Source: Flavobacteriales bacterium (GTDB lineage: Bacteria; Bacteroidota; Bacteroidia; Flavobacteriales; Flavobacteriaceae). Taken from it: a stretch of 64,000 nucleotides of DNA. This document shows positions 9,165-16,809 of the stretch, in pieces. The notes under the pieces were generated by a model. The model was not told where the DNA came from. It was given only the letters and a program-made list of their open reading frames with translations, and did no database searches. Position 1 is the first letter of the stretch. Every line of letters begins with the position of its first letter. Location of the stretch: the NCBI GenBank assembly GCA_026993355.1, contig JALWTX010000008.1, forward strand, positions 124,001 through 188,000. The letters run 5' to 3'. The translations under genes and the position numbers were made by a program.

Positions 9165-9268
9165 ATCTATCGTAAGATATAGTGGGTGTTTTGCGGGGAT
9201 AAATCAAATTTTTAAGCAATCTTTTGATAATTTTATGTTAATCTGTCTTTCTTTTAAGGTCAATAGCT

Positions 9269-9276
9269 TATATTTG
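9269..9276 (+). promoter_or_regulatory. Promoter -7 element (TATATTTG)
   Basis: TATATTTG matches TAnnTTTG and lies 24 bp before ATG 9301. Transcription would start after the ATG at 9235 listed in the ORF track, so the first 22 residues of that ORF are not expected to be made. Confidence 0.55.
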
Positions 9277-9300
9277 TTTAATTATTATTACCAAAATTCT

Positions 9301-11100
9301 ATGAATAAACAAACACACTATTTCCATATTCCGGTGATGGGCGTCGCCTATACCATTGACACACCTTTAAAAGTAGCCCCATATGGCATTGATTCGGTTA
9401 TTTCTTTAGTTGACAATGTTCTGTTAGAAAAATTACGAAGTGTATATAGCACCAAATTTAATTTGCCTTATCAAGAAATATCAAAAAAAGCCGATGATTA
9501 CATGGCAAAACGCGTTACAGCCTATTTAAATTTAATAAACAAATTAACCAAAGAAAAATTTGAAGACCTGAAAAACAATTTTGAATCCAAAAAATCTGAT
9601 ATAATAGATTATTTTGAGATGTTACCCGATTCTTCTACGCTTAAACAAAGTTTTATAAGCAAATGGCACACAAATTACCACGATCTTAAAAACTGGCTTA
9701 AAGACAATTTAAGTATGGGAAGTATTGATGTGAACATTATGACCAAAGTAGATAAAGTCAACTATAAAAACGGTGAAAAACTCCCCCAGGAATATAACGA
9801 CGCACATGCCGCCCTTCGTGGCTTTGCCAATAGTGATTTGGCTTCATCTTTAATATTGTCTGCCGGTATGAGTCCAAGGTTATATGGTTATATAGAAAAT
9901 TTTGATGACTTTTTTCCGGATGAGAATGCTTATATTAAGAAAAAAATTGTCTTAAAAGTCAGTGATTACCGTTCGGCTTTAATTCAAGGTAAATTTTTAG
10001 CTAAAAAAGGACTATGGGTCAGTGAGTACCGGATCGAATCCGGCTTAAATTGTGGTGGACATGCTTTTGCTACAGATGGCTTTTTGATGGGGCCGATATT
10101 AGAAGAATTTACAGAAAACCGTCATAACTTGGAGAAAGAAATCTTAAGTATATTACAAAAAGCTTTGAAACAAAAAAATAAACCGGTTCCGGCATCTTTG
10201 CCGCTTAAAATTACAGCCCAAGGCGGTGTGGGGACCAATGAAGAATTTAATTTTTTGCTCAATCATTACAAAGTGGACAGTGTTGGTTGGGGAAGCCCGT
10301 TTTTGTTGGTGCCCCAAGCAACCACAGTAGATGATTATACCTTAAAAGAATTGGCTAAAGCCCGGGAAGAAGATTTATATCTGAGTCAGATTTCACCCTT
10401 GGGCGTACCATTTAACACCTTGCGACGGGCTTCCGCGACGTTAAAAAAGAAAGCAAAAGCCTTAAAAGGAAGAGCAGGAAGCAGTTGCCCGAAAGAATAT
10501 TTAGTGTCCAATACCGACTATACAGATAAACCGATTTGTACGGCTTCACGCCAATATCAATTTTTAAAGTTAAAAGAACTTGACGAAGCTAATTTGCCAA
10601 AAGCTGAGTATGACAAAGAATTTGAGAAAATAACCGATCCTGAATGTTTGTGTGTCGGTCTTTCTGAACCCGCTATTCTGACCCATCAAATAGATTACAA
10701 AGTGAAGGATAATGGTGTGAGTGTTTGTCCGGGACCTAATATGGCTTATTTTGATAAAATTGTTAGTTTAAAAGAGATGGTTGGTCATATTTATGGAAAA
10801 AATAATCTTTTACGCAACACTTATCGTCCGCATATGTTTATAAAAGAGCTTAATTTGTACATTAATTATTTAAAGGATAAATTCAAGCAAACAGATAGAG
10901 AAAACAAAAAAGAGCAAAAGTATTTAGAAAAATTTGTGCATAATCTTGAGAAAGGTTGGGCATATTATCATCGTTTATTTACCGGTTTAACGCATTCGTT
11001 TGCAGATAATAAAGAGCAGATTATAGCAGATTTGGAAAAAGCCAAAGTGCAGATTGATATAATAAAAACGGATATAATGGCTTCCTCTCAGGTGAATTGA
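9301..11100 (+). CDS. Conserved uncharacterised 599-aa protein, possible TIM-barrel oxidoreductase-like
   Basis: I recognise this as a long protein conserved in Bacteroidota but know no function. It has no signal peptide. The N-terminus HIPVMGVAYTIDTPLKVAPYG is followed by a Lys/Glu-rich helical part (about 50-150). ESGLNCGGHAFATDGFL (about 245) and ITAQGGVGTNEEFNFLL (about 305) precede SVGWGSPFLLVPQA. The GGVGT...VGWGSPFL pattern resembles the phosphate-binding end of FMN TIM barrels such as glutamate synthase or nitronate monooxygenase. The C-terminal part holds clustered cysteines (CPKEY, ICTA, ECLCVG, VCPGP) that could bind metal. The start at 9301 is set by the promoter just upstream. 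A terminator follows, so it is a single-gene unit. Confidence 0.75.
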   Translation: MNKQTHYFHIPVMGVAYTIDTPLKVAPYGIDSVISLVDNVLLEKLRSVYSTKFNLPYQEISKKADDYMAKRVTAYLNLINKLTKEKFEDLKNNFESKKSDIIDYFEMLPDSSTLKQSFISKWHTNYHDLKNWLKDNLSMGSIDVNIMTKVDKVNYKNGEKLPQEYNDAHAALRGFANSDLASSLILSAGMSPRLYGYIENFDDFFPDENAYIKKKIVLKVSDYRSALIQGKFLAKKGLWVSEYRIESGLNCGGHAFATDGFLMGPILEEFTENRHNLEKEILSILQKALKQKNKPVPASLPLKITAQGGVGTNEEFNFLLNHYKVDSVGWGSPFLLVPQATTVDDYTLKELAKAREEDLYLSQISPLGVPFNTLRRASATLKKKAKALKGRAGSSCPKEYLVSNTDYTDKPICTASRQYQFLKLKELDEANLPKAEYDKEFEKITDPECLCVGLSEPAILTHQIDYKVKDNGVSVCPGPNMAYFDKIVSLKEMVGHIYGKNNLLRNTYRPHMFIKELNLYINYLKDKFKQTDRENKKEQKYLEKFVHNLEKGWAYYHRLFTGLTHSFADNKEQIIADLEKAKVQIDIIKTDIMASSQVN

Positions 11101-11118
11101 TAGCATTTTAGCATTTAT

Positions 11119-11162
11119 AAGACCGGCTTGATTTTAATATAATGAGCCGGTCTTTATTTTTT
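11119..11162 (+). terminator. Rho-independent terminator
   Basis: A 10-bp perfect stem (AAGACCGGCT / AGCCGGTCTT) with a 16-nt loop is followed by a T-rich tract. It ends the single-gene unit of the 599-aa protein. Confidence 0.85.
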
Positions 11163-11165
11163 TTC

Positions 11166-11173
11166 TAAATTTG
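11166..11173 (+). promoter_or_regulatory. Promoter -7 element (TAAATTTG)
   Basis: TAAATTTG matches TAnnTTTG, 21 bp before the symporter ATG at 11195 and directly after the preceding terminator. The leader would be only about 15 nt. Confidence 0.6.
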
Positions 11174-11194
11174 TCGTTATTCTAAATTTATGAT

Positions 11195-12652
11195 ATGTCA
11201 GCACAGACCATTTTACTCATCATCACGCTTTATTTTTTGGTGCTTATTGTTATTTCATTTATGACAGGCAAAGAAGATACTAATGATGTTTTTTTTAGAG
11301 CAAAAAGAGAAGCACCTTGGTATTTGGTAGCTTTTGGCATGATTGGCGCCTCACTTTCCGGCATCACATTTATTTCCGTTCCCGGCTGGGTTTCATCACA
11401 AGGTTTTGCTTATTTGCAGATGGTTTTGGGCTTTGTTATCGGTTATTTTATCATTGCTCAGGTGCTTTTGCCCTTGTATTATAAAATGAATTTAACTTCA
11501 ATTTACCAATATTTAGAAAGCCGTTTTGGCAATACGACGCACAAAACCGGTTCAGTTTTATTTTTGGTAGCACGTATAGCCGGTGCTTCTTTACGCTTAT
11601 TTTTAGTTGCCGGAGTTCTACAGTTACTTATTTTTGATGAGTTGCATATTCCGTTTGCCGTAACAGTTTCGGTAACAATATTGTTAATATGGATTTATAC
11701 CTTCAAAGGCGGTATTAAAACCATCATTTGGACAGATACCTTGCAAACGGCTTTTATGTTGATTGCATTAGTCATTTCTATTTATTTGATAGCGCAAAAG
11801 CTTCATTGGTCTATAGGCGATTTGTTCACACAGGTGAAAAACAGTCCTTATGCCAAAATTTTTCATTTTGAGGATATAAATGCCGGTAATTATTTTTGGA
11901 AACAATTTTTAGCCGGTATTTTTATTGCCATTGCCATGACAGGTTTAGATCAAGGTATGATGCAAAAAAACCTGACCGTCAAGAATTTGAAAGATTCACA
12001 AAAAAATATGCGTTGGTTCTCGCTTTCATTATTGGTTGTGAATTTGTTGTTTCTTTCACTTGGGATACTTTTATTGGCCTACGCGACTCATCAGCATATC
12101 GATTTAAAAAGTATGCAAATAACCGGCGATAAAATTTTCCCGTATTTAGCGGTTAAATCAGGCATGGGTATGGCTGCCGGAATATTTTTTATTTTAGGAC
12201 TTATTGCAGCTGCTTATTCCTCGGCAGATTCATCTATGACGGCTATCACAACCTCATTTAGTTTAGACATTTTACAAATAGACAAACGTTATCCTCCTGA
12301 AAAACAAAAATATGTGCGTAAATTGATTCATATCGGCATATCAATCTTCTTTATTTTGGTATTATTGGTTTATCAACAAATTATTACCGATAAAAGTATC
12401 ATCAATTCTATTTTCAAATTTGCGGGTTATACTTATGGTCCATTGTTAGGATTGTTCGTTTTTGGCTTATTTACCACTTACCCAGTAAAAGATAAGTGGG
12501 TGCCGGTTGTGGTCATCTTATCACCTGTTTTGACTTATTTTATTGCAGAAATTCCCCATTTTTTTGGTTGGAAATATCAATTTAGTTTTGAACTATTGCT
12601 TATAAATGCAGCCTTAACTTTTTTGGGTTTATGGCTAATTCGTAAACGATAA
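11195..12652 (+). CDS. Sodium/solute symporter family (SSS) transporter
   Basis: This 485-aa inner-membrane protein has about 13 predicted membrane helices. It belongs to the SSS family, which imports sugars, amino acids, proline or similar solutes with Na+. Typical blocks are APWYLVAFGMIGASLSGITF (helix 1 sodium-site region), GGIKTIIWTDTLQTAFML and ADSSMTAITTSFSLDI (conserved Ser/Thr of the sodium site). The substrate cannot be assigned. A glycosyltransferase follows after 2 bp, probably on the same transcript. Confidence 0.92.
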   Translation: MSAQTILLIITLYFLVLIVISFMTGKEDTNDVFFRAKREAPWYLVAFGMIGASLSGITFISVPGWVSSQGFAYLQMVLGFVIGYFIIAQVLLPLYYKMNLTSIYQYLESRFGNTTHKTGSVLFLVARIAGASLRLFLVAGVLQLLIFDELHIPFAVTVSVTILLIWIYTFKGGIKTIIWTDTLQTAFMLIALVISIYLIAQKLHWSIGDLFTQVKNSPYAKIFHFEDINAGNYFWKQFLAGIFIAIAMTGLDQGMMQKNLTVKNLKDSQKNMRWFSLSLLVVNLLFLSLGILLLAYATHQHIDLKSMQITGDKIFPYLAVKSGMGMAAGIFFILGLIAAAYSSADSSMTAITTSFSLDILQIDKRYPPEKQKYVRKLIHIGISIFFILVLLVYQQIITDKSIINSIFKFAGYTYGPLLGLFVFGLFTTYPVKDKWVPVVVILSPVLTYFIAEIPHFFGWKYQFSFELLLINAALTFLGLWLIRKR

Positions 12653-12654
12653 GC

Positions 12655-13812
12655 ATGCCTTCTAAATTTATTATGAAATATTCGGTTATCATTTTAAACT
12701 ATAATGTTAAATATTTTGTCGATGCTTGTTTATATACCGTTTTAAAGGCAGCAGAGGGATATGCGGTAGAAATTATTGTGGCAGATAACAATTCAACCGA
12801 TGCCAGCCGGTCTTATCTTCCATCCAAATATCCGAATGTGAAATTTTTATGGTTTGACCAAAATTTAGGTTTTGCCAAGGCATATAACCGGGCAGTAAAA
12901 ACAGCCAAAGGACAATTTATTCTTATTTTAAATCCGGATACTTTAGTCAGTGAAGATCTCTTTGATGTGTTAAATGCCTTTATTTCAAAGCATCTTGATT
13001 TTGGTATTGTAGGGGGGCAAATGATTGACGGAACAGGCCGTTTTTTGCCCGAGAGTAAAAGAAACATTCCGCAACCGATAAGTATTTTTAGTAAATTAAC
13101 CGGTTTGGACCGGATATTAAGATTTGTGCCTTTCAATCGCTATTATGCGACAGCCTTGTCCCCCGATGAAACAGGAAAAGTGGCTGTGTTAACCGGTGCA
13201 TTTATGTGTTTGCCCAAAAAGGTTTATGAAAAAATTGGCGGATTTGATGAACAATATTTTATGTATGGCGAAGATATTGACCTATCATATCGTGTTTTGC
13301 AATCAGGTTTGAATAATTATTATTTGCACACAGCAAAAATTATTCATTTCAAAGGCGAAAGTGCCGGAAAAACAGCGCAATACTATAAAAATTTTTATAC
13401 CTCCACAATTCAATTTTATCGTAAACATTTTAAAAGTAACAGACTTGTTGAATTTTTAGGTCGATATCTTTTAAAAATGTGGTTGGCCATACGACTGATA
13501 AAAAAAACAAGTCCAAAAAAAGCCTTGGATTTTAATAAAATATATTTTTTGGGGGCAAAGAAGCATATGCCGCAAATTTACCCATATTTTCCTTCCGCCG
13601 AATGGATAAGTAATATACCCGATAATTTTGACAAGCATAGTCTTCTCATTTTTGATATGGATTATCTGTCGGTGTCAAAAATCATTATCATTATGAGGCA
13701 ATTAAAAGACTACCCGGTTTCATTCCGTTTTTTCTTTCCATCGAGAGAAATGATTCTGGGAAGCGATTCTAAAGACCACTTAGGTGAGGTGTTACTGCCT
13801 GACAAATTTTAA
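12655..13812 (+). CDS. Family 2 glycosyltransferase
   Basis: This inverting GT-A enzyme of about 380 aa resembles dTDP-rhamnosyl or similar sugar transferases of surface polysaccharide synthesis. The nucleotide-sugar core is clear: YSVIILNYNVKYFVDAC, IIVADNNSTDAS, LILNPDTLV (metal-binding DxD-like NPDT) and GGFDEQYFMYGEDIDLSYR (acceptor-base region). The C-terminal part after about 270 is less conserved. The better start may be ATG 12673 (MKYSVIIL), since the six residues before it look untranslated. It is tightly linked to the symporter upstream and followed by the sigma-factor promoter. Confidence 0.9.
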   Translation: MPSKFIMKYSVIILNYNVKYFVDACLYTVLKAAEGYAVEIIVADNNSTDASRSYLPSKYPNVKFLWFDQNLGFAKAYNRAVKTAKGQFILILNPDTLVSEDLFDVLNAFISKHLDFGIVGGQMIDGTGRFLPESKRNIPQPISIFSKLTGLDRILRFVPFNRYYATALSPDETGKVAVLTGAFMCLPKKVYEKIGGFDEQYFMYGEDIDLSYRVLQSGLNNYYLHTAKIIHFKGESAGKTAQYYKNFYTSTIQFYRKHFKSNRLVEFLGRYLLKMWLAIRLIKKTSPKKALDFNKIYFLGAKKHMPQIYPYFPSAEWISNIPDNFDKHSLLIFDMDYLSVSKIIIIMRQLKDYPVSFRFFFPSREMILGSDSKDHLGEVLLPDKF

Positions 13813-13820
13813 GCTATGCT

Positions 13821-13828
13821 TATATTTG
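13821..13828 (+). promoter_or_regulatory. Promoter -7 element (TATATTTG) for the sigma operon
   Basis: TATATTTG matches TAnnTTTG, 47 bp before the sigma-factor ATG. It just follows the glycosyltransferase stop and would give a leader of about 40 nt. It is of the housekeeping type, so autoregulation by the ECF sigma is not evident from it. Confidence 0.55.
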
Positions 13829-13874
13829 TAACAATTTTTTAATACATTCGTTATTAAGATGTAACAAGCCCAAA

Positions 13875-14402
13875 ATGACACAACTTGAATTTGTGAATAC
13901 CATCAAAAAGATGGAAGACAAAATGTACCGCTTGGCTAAAATCATGCTTGTTTCAGCTGATGAAGCTGCCGATGCCGTGCAGGAAGTCTGTACAAAATTA
14001 TGGATAAAAAAAGAGCAATTGAACCGTATAGCCAATACGGAGGCTTATTTTATGCGGGCCACGCGTAATTATTGTCTGGACCGTATAAAGTCAAAGCAAG
14101 CAAAAGAACAACGCTTGGATAGTATTGAATTTATGGTCAAGTCCCAATCTGCCGAAAAGCAATATGATGCCAATGAAGCCGTTGCAATTGTGCAAAAATT
14201 GATGCAAGATTTACCCGAAAAACAACGTATAATTTTACAACTCAGAGATGTTGAAGGCTATGAATACAAAGAAATTGGCACTATTTTAGATATGAATGAA
14301 AATGCTGTCAGAACGGCTTTATCCAGAGCCAGAAAAACTTTAAAAAATGCTTTAATAAAATATTATGAATTTGGATTACAACAAAATAGACGCTATTCTT
14401 AA
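13875..14402 (+). CDS. ECF-type RNA polymerase sigma factor
   Basis: This 175-aa sigma-70 family protein directs RNA polymerase to specific promoters. Region 2 lies at about 10-80 (SADEAADAVQEVCTKLW, then AYFMRATRNYCLDRIKS). Region 4 lies at about 105-165 (LPEKQRIILQLRDVEGYEYKEIGTIL, then AVRTALSRARKTLK). It heads a four-gene unit: the next ORF starts 38 bp inside its 3' end, and two DUF4252 proteins follow. In such cassettes the second gene normally encodes the membrane anti-sigma factor. Confidence 0.93.
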   Translation: MTQLEFVNTIKKMEDKMYRLAKIMLVSADEAADAVQEVCTKLWIKKEQLNRIANTEAYFMRATRNYCLDRIKSKQAKEQRLDSIEFMVKSQSAEKQYDANEAVAIVQKLMQDLPEKQRIILQLRDVEGYEYKEIGTILDMNENAVRTALSRARKTLKNALIKYYEFGLQQNRRYS

Positions 14403-14862
14403 CAAATATTTTGAAGGAACAACAAGTTTGGCCGAAGAGGACTTATTACGTCAATATTTCGCTTCCGGATTTGTGGCAGACAAACACTATCCTTATAAAG
14501 CTTTGTTTGACTATACAAGACGTGCTAAGGCGGAAATAAGCCCGCAACCGGTTACATTTAAATCGACCAATAACCGGCAGAGAATTTACTTTTCGGCAGT
14601 TGCTTCTTTAGTACTCGCTATTGGTTTTGTATGGTTTATTCAGCAAAAACATTTGCCTAATGTTGCATTATCCGGTCTTTCGACTAAAGTCAAGCAGATT
14701 GAGGTGTCCGGGCATAAAAGAAAGGAAGCCGAAAAAGAAATTAAAAAGTTTGCTAATCACGTAGAAAAAGGAGTTCAAAATATCAGTGCATTAAGTATTT
14801 TTGCCATCGCTACCCAAAAAGTTTTTAAAATAAAAAAATCAAGTAAAAAATCAAACAAATGA
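14365..14862 (+). CDS. Putative membrane anti-sigma factor-like protein
   Basis: This 165-aa protein has no clear named domain. The N-terminal third is soluble and acidic (ILNKYFEGTTSLAEEDLLRQ, typical of the cytoplasmic part of anti-sigma proteins in these cassettes). A single membrane helix lies at about 73-90 (FSAVASLVLAIGFVWFI), and the C-terminal tail is Lys-rich. It overlaps the sigma gene by 38 bp, indicating translational coupling. By position and topology it probably restrains the sigma factor, but no zinc-finger anti-sigma motif is visible. It also overlaps the next gene by 4 bp. Confidence 0.7.
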   Translation: MNLDYNKIDAILNKYFEGTTSLAEEDLLRQYFASGFVADKHYPYKALFDYTRRAKAEISPQPVTFKSTNNRQRIYFSAVASLVLAIGFVWFIQQKHLPNVALSGLSTKVKQIEVSGHKRKEAEKEIKKFANHVEKGVQNISALSIFAIATQKVFKIKKSSKKSNK

Positions 14863-15386
14863 AAAATATAAGTTTATTTATCGCACTATTAATGTTTAAT
14901 ATAGGTTTAGCGCAGAGCATATTTGACAAATATGAAGATCAAGACAAAGTGTCCTCAGTTATTGTAACGGATGAAATGTTTAAACTACTGAAAGAAATTG
15001 AACCGGAAAGTCCGGAAGCTAAAGAAGAAATTAGTGCATTAAGCGGCTTGACAGCCCTTAAAGTTTTTTCGACTGAAGACCAAGGTGTGAGTCAAAAAAT
15101 GCTTGCTGATGCCCAAAATTATGTAAAAAACAAGCAAATGACTGAATTGATGCGTGTCAACGATCAAGATGCCAAGGTCAAATTTTATATTGTAAAGGGC
15201 AACAAACCTCATATTGCCAAAGAGTTGGTCATGATTTTACAATCTAAAAATACAGATAAACCAAGTACGGTTATTATGTTGTTAACAGGAGACATTTATC
15301 TAAATAAATTATCCAAGCTGAATAAAAAAATCAAAATAGTCAACGGAAAGTATCTAAAAGAAGTTGAGAAAAAAGAAACCAAATAA
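14859..15386 (+). CDS. DUF4252 family secreted protein
   Basis: This exported 175-aa protein has a signal peptide (ISLFIALLMFNIGLAQ). The mature part resembles DUF4252: an initial helical piece (FDKYEDQDKVSSVIVTDEMFKLL), a middle block (ALSGLTALKVFST), and the C-terminal VIMLLTGDIYLNKLSKL. DUF4252 proteins recur behind ECF sigma genes in Flavobacteriia and have no known biochemical role. It overlaps the anti-sigma-like gene by 4 bp and is followed by a lipoprotein paralogue. Confidence 0.8.
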   Translation: MKNISLFIALLMFNIGLAQSIFDKYEDQDKVSSVIVTDEMFKLLKEIEPESPEAKEEISALSGLTALKVFSTEDQGVSQKMLADAQNYVKNKQMTELMRVNDQDAKVKFYIVKGNKPHIAKELVMILQSKNTDKPSTVIMLLTGDIYLNKLSKLNKKIKIVNGKYLKEVEKKETK

Positions 15387-15405
15387 ACTTCAAAGCTTTA
15401 GTGAA

Positions 15406-15939
15406 ATGAAATCATTTAAAAATTTGAGTCTGCTTTTTTTCTTTGCCATATTTCTGTCGGCTTGTCATACTGATCCGGTTGAAAATTATTTTGTTGAAGC
15501 GACTGAAAGCCCGGACTTTTTTGTCTTGAATATCCCCGCAAATATTATCACTTTTGATGAGTCTGAATTGGATGCAGAAACATTACGTCAAATTCATTCT
15601 ATCAAAAAAATGAATGTGTTGGTTTATAAAAATAACAAGGATATCCACCAAAAGAAAGAAAAATTTGAGGAAGCGAAGCGGCTCCTTCATAGTGGGGATT
15701 TTAAATTGTTAACCAAAATAAAAAATGAGGGTTATCAAGTTTTATTAACTTACGACGGCTTGCCGGATAAGATTGAGGAAATTATCTTTTTGGGAAAAGA
15801 CAAGCAATTTAATTTCTTGCTGGGGCGTATAAAAGGCAAAGATTTAAATGTTAATAATATTTTAAAGGCTTTAAAACATGTTCAAAAAGTGAATCGTACA
15901 CAAGCAGAGTCTGTATTACAAATTTTTAAACAACCATAA
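15406..15939 (+). CDS. DUF4252 family lipoprotein
   Basis: This 177-aa lipoprotein has a signal peptide ending in the lipobox FLSAC. The mature region parallels the preceding gene, with SIKKMNVLVYKN in the position of its ALSGLTALKVFST and IIFLGKDKQFNFLLGRIKGK in the position of its VIMLLTGD. The pair therefore appears to be a secreted and a lipid-anchored member of one family. The ATG at 15406 is chosen over the TTG at 15364 because it places the signal peptide at the N-terminus. It ends the sigma operon; no strong terminator follows. Confidence 0.8.
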   Translation: MKSFKNLSLLFFFAIFLSACHTDPVENYFVEATESPDFFVLNIPANIITFDESELDAETLRQIHSIKKMNVLVYKNNKDIHQKKEKFEEAKRLLHSGDFKLLTKIKNEGYQVLLTYDGLPDKIEEIIFLGKDKQFNFLLGRIKGKDLNVNNILKALKHVQKVNRTQAESVLQIFKQP

Positions 15940-15978
15940 TCCGTGTAATTTGTTGCAAATGATTTATCCCATGGCTTT

Positions 15979-16773
15979 ATGCATCTATTGAATTTTATAT
16001 TTGAATTCGGTAAAGCTGCTTGGGCTTATATGCAGGCACTTTATTATTTATTTAAATATCGTCCTTATAAATATATTTTGGTTTTGCTATTGTTGACAAG
16101 CCTTTTTCTACTTCCTATAGGATTTTTAGATTTGTCTTATAATTTTCTTCTCGATTATTGGCATAATGTGCCGGGCCACCATTACTTTTGGTTAATGATA
16201 AATTGGTTGGCAAGTTTATCGGGTTTTATTTTATTAATTATTCTGTCTCCGGTATTTTCATGGATGTCTGAAGAAGTCGGTCAAAAATTGGCGGGTAAAA
16301 AAAACGGTTTTGAATGCTTCAAATGGCTTAAAGATATTTGGCGGGGCATTCGAATGAGTCTGCGAAATTTGGCCTGGCAAACCTTAGGTTTTTTAATCTT
16401 ATCGGGTATTAGCATATTTCTTCCTGATAAAATGTTTTTAAAATACCTTTTAAATTTATTATTTTGGCTGTTAAATGCTTATTTCTACGGCCTTACCATA
16501 CTTGATTATGCTTTGGAAAATGAGCGTTTATCTTATAAGCAATCTATCCATTTTTCTTTACAACATACCGGTTTGGTTTTAGGTTTGGGGGCAGTTTATG
16601 AAATTATGCTCAACCTTAATAAATTTTCTTTTTTTCATTTTAACTCTGCCCAGTTAAATACTTTTTGGCCGGTATTTTCAGAAGCCTTGGTTGCTTTTTT
16701 GGGAGTTTTGGCATCCTCCATTATTATTTTTAAAAATTACCATGAAACATTAATCAATAAAAAAGCCCGGTAA
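15979..16773 (+). CDS. EI24 domain (CysZ-like) membrane protein
   Basis: This 264-aa polytopic inner-membrane protein is of the EI24/CysZ type. Recognisable blocks are FGKAAWAYMQALYYLFKYRP at the N-terminus, SPVFSWMSEEVGQKLAGK in the middle and NAYFYGLTILDYALENERLS near residue 170. CysZ in Proteobacteria imports sulfate. The Bacteroidota members have no proven substrate, and no sulfate assimilation genes are nearby. The stop codon overlaps a bidirectional terminator shared with the convergent helicase gene. Confidence 0.85.
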   Translation: MHLLNFIFEFGKAAWAYMQALYYLFKYRPYKYILVLLLLTSLFLLPIGFLDLSYNFLLDYWHNVPGHHYFWLMINWLASLSGFILLIILSPVFSWMSEEVGQKLAGKKNGFECFKWLKDIWRGIRMSLRNLAWQTLGFLILSGISIFLPDKMFLKYLLNLLFWLLNAYFYGLTILDYALENERLSYKQSIHFSLQHTGLVLGLGAVYEIMLNLNKFSFFHFNSAQLNTFWPVFSEALVAFLGVLASSIIIFKNYHETLINKKAR

Positions 16774-16791
16774 GTTATATACCGGACTTTT
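16761..16791. terminator. Bidirectional terminator between EI24 and helicase genes
   Basis: A 12-bp stem (AAAAGCCCGGTA / TACCGGACTTTT) has one C/A mismatch and a 7-nt loop, with A/T runs on both sides. It lies between convergent genes and overlaps the EI24 stop codon. Confidence 0.8.
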
Positions 16792-16809
16792 GTTAATGTT
16801 TTTGGCTTA

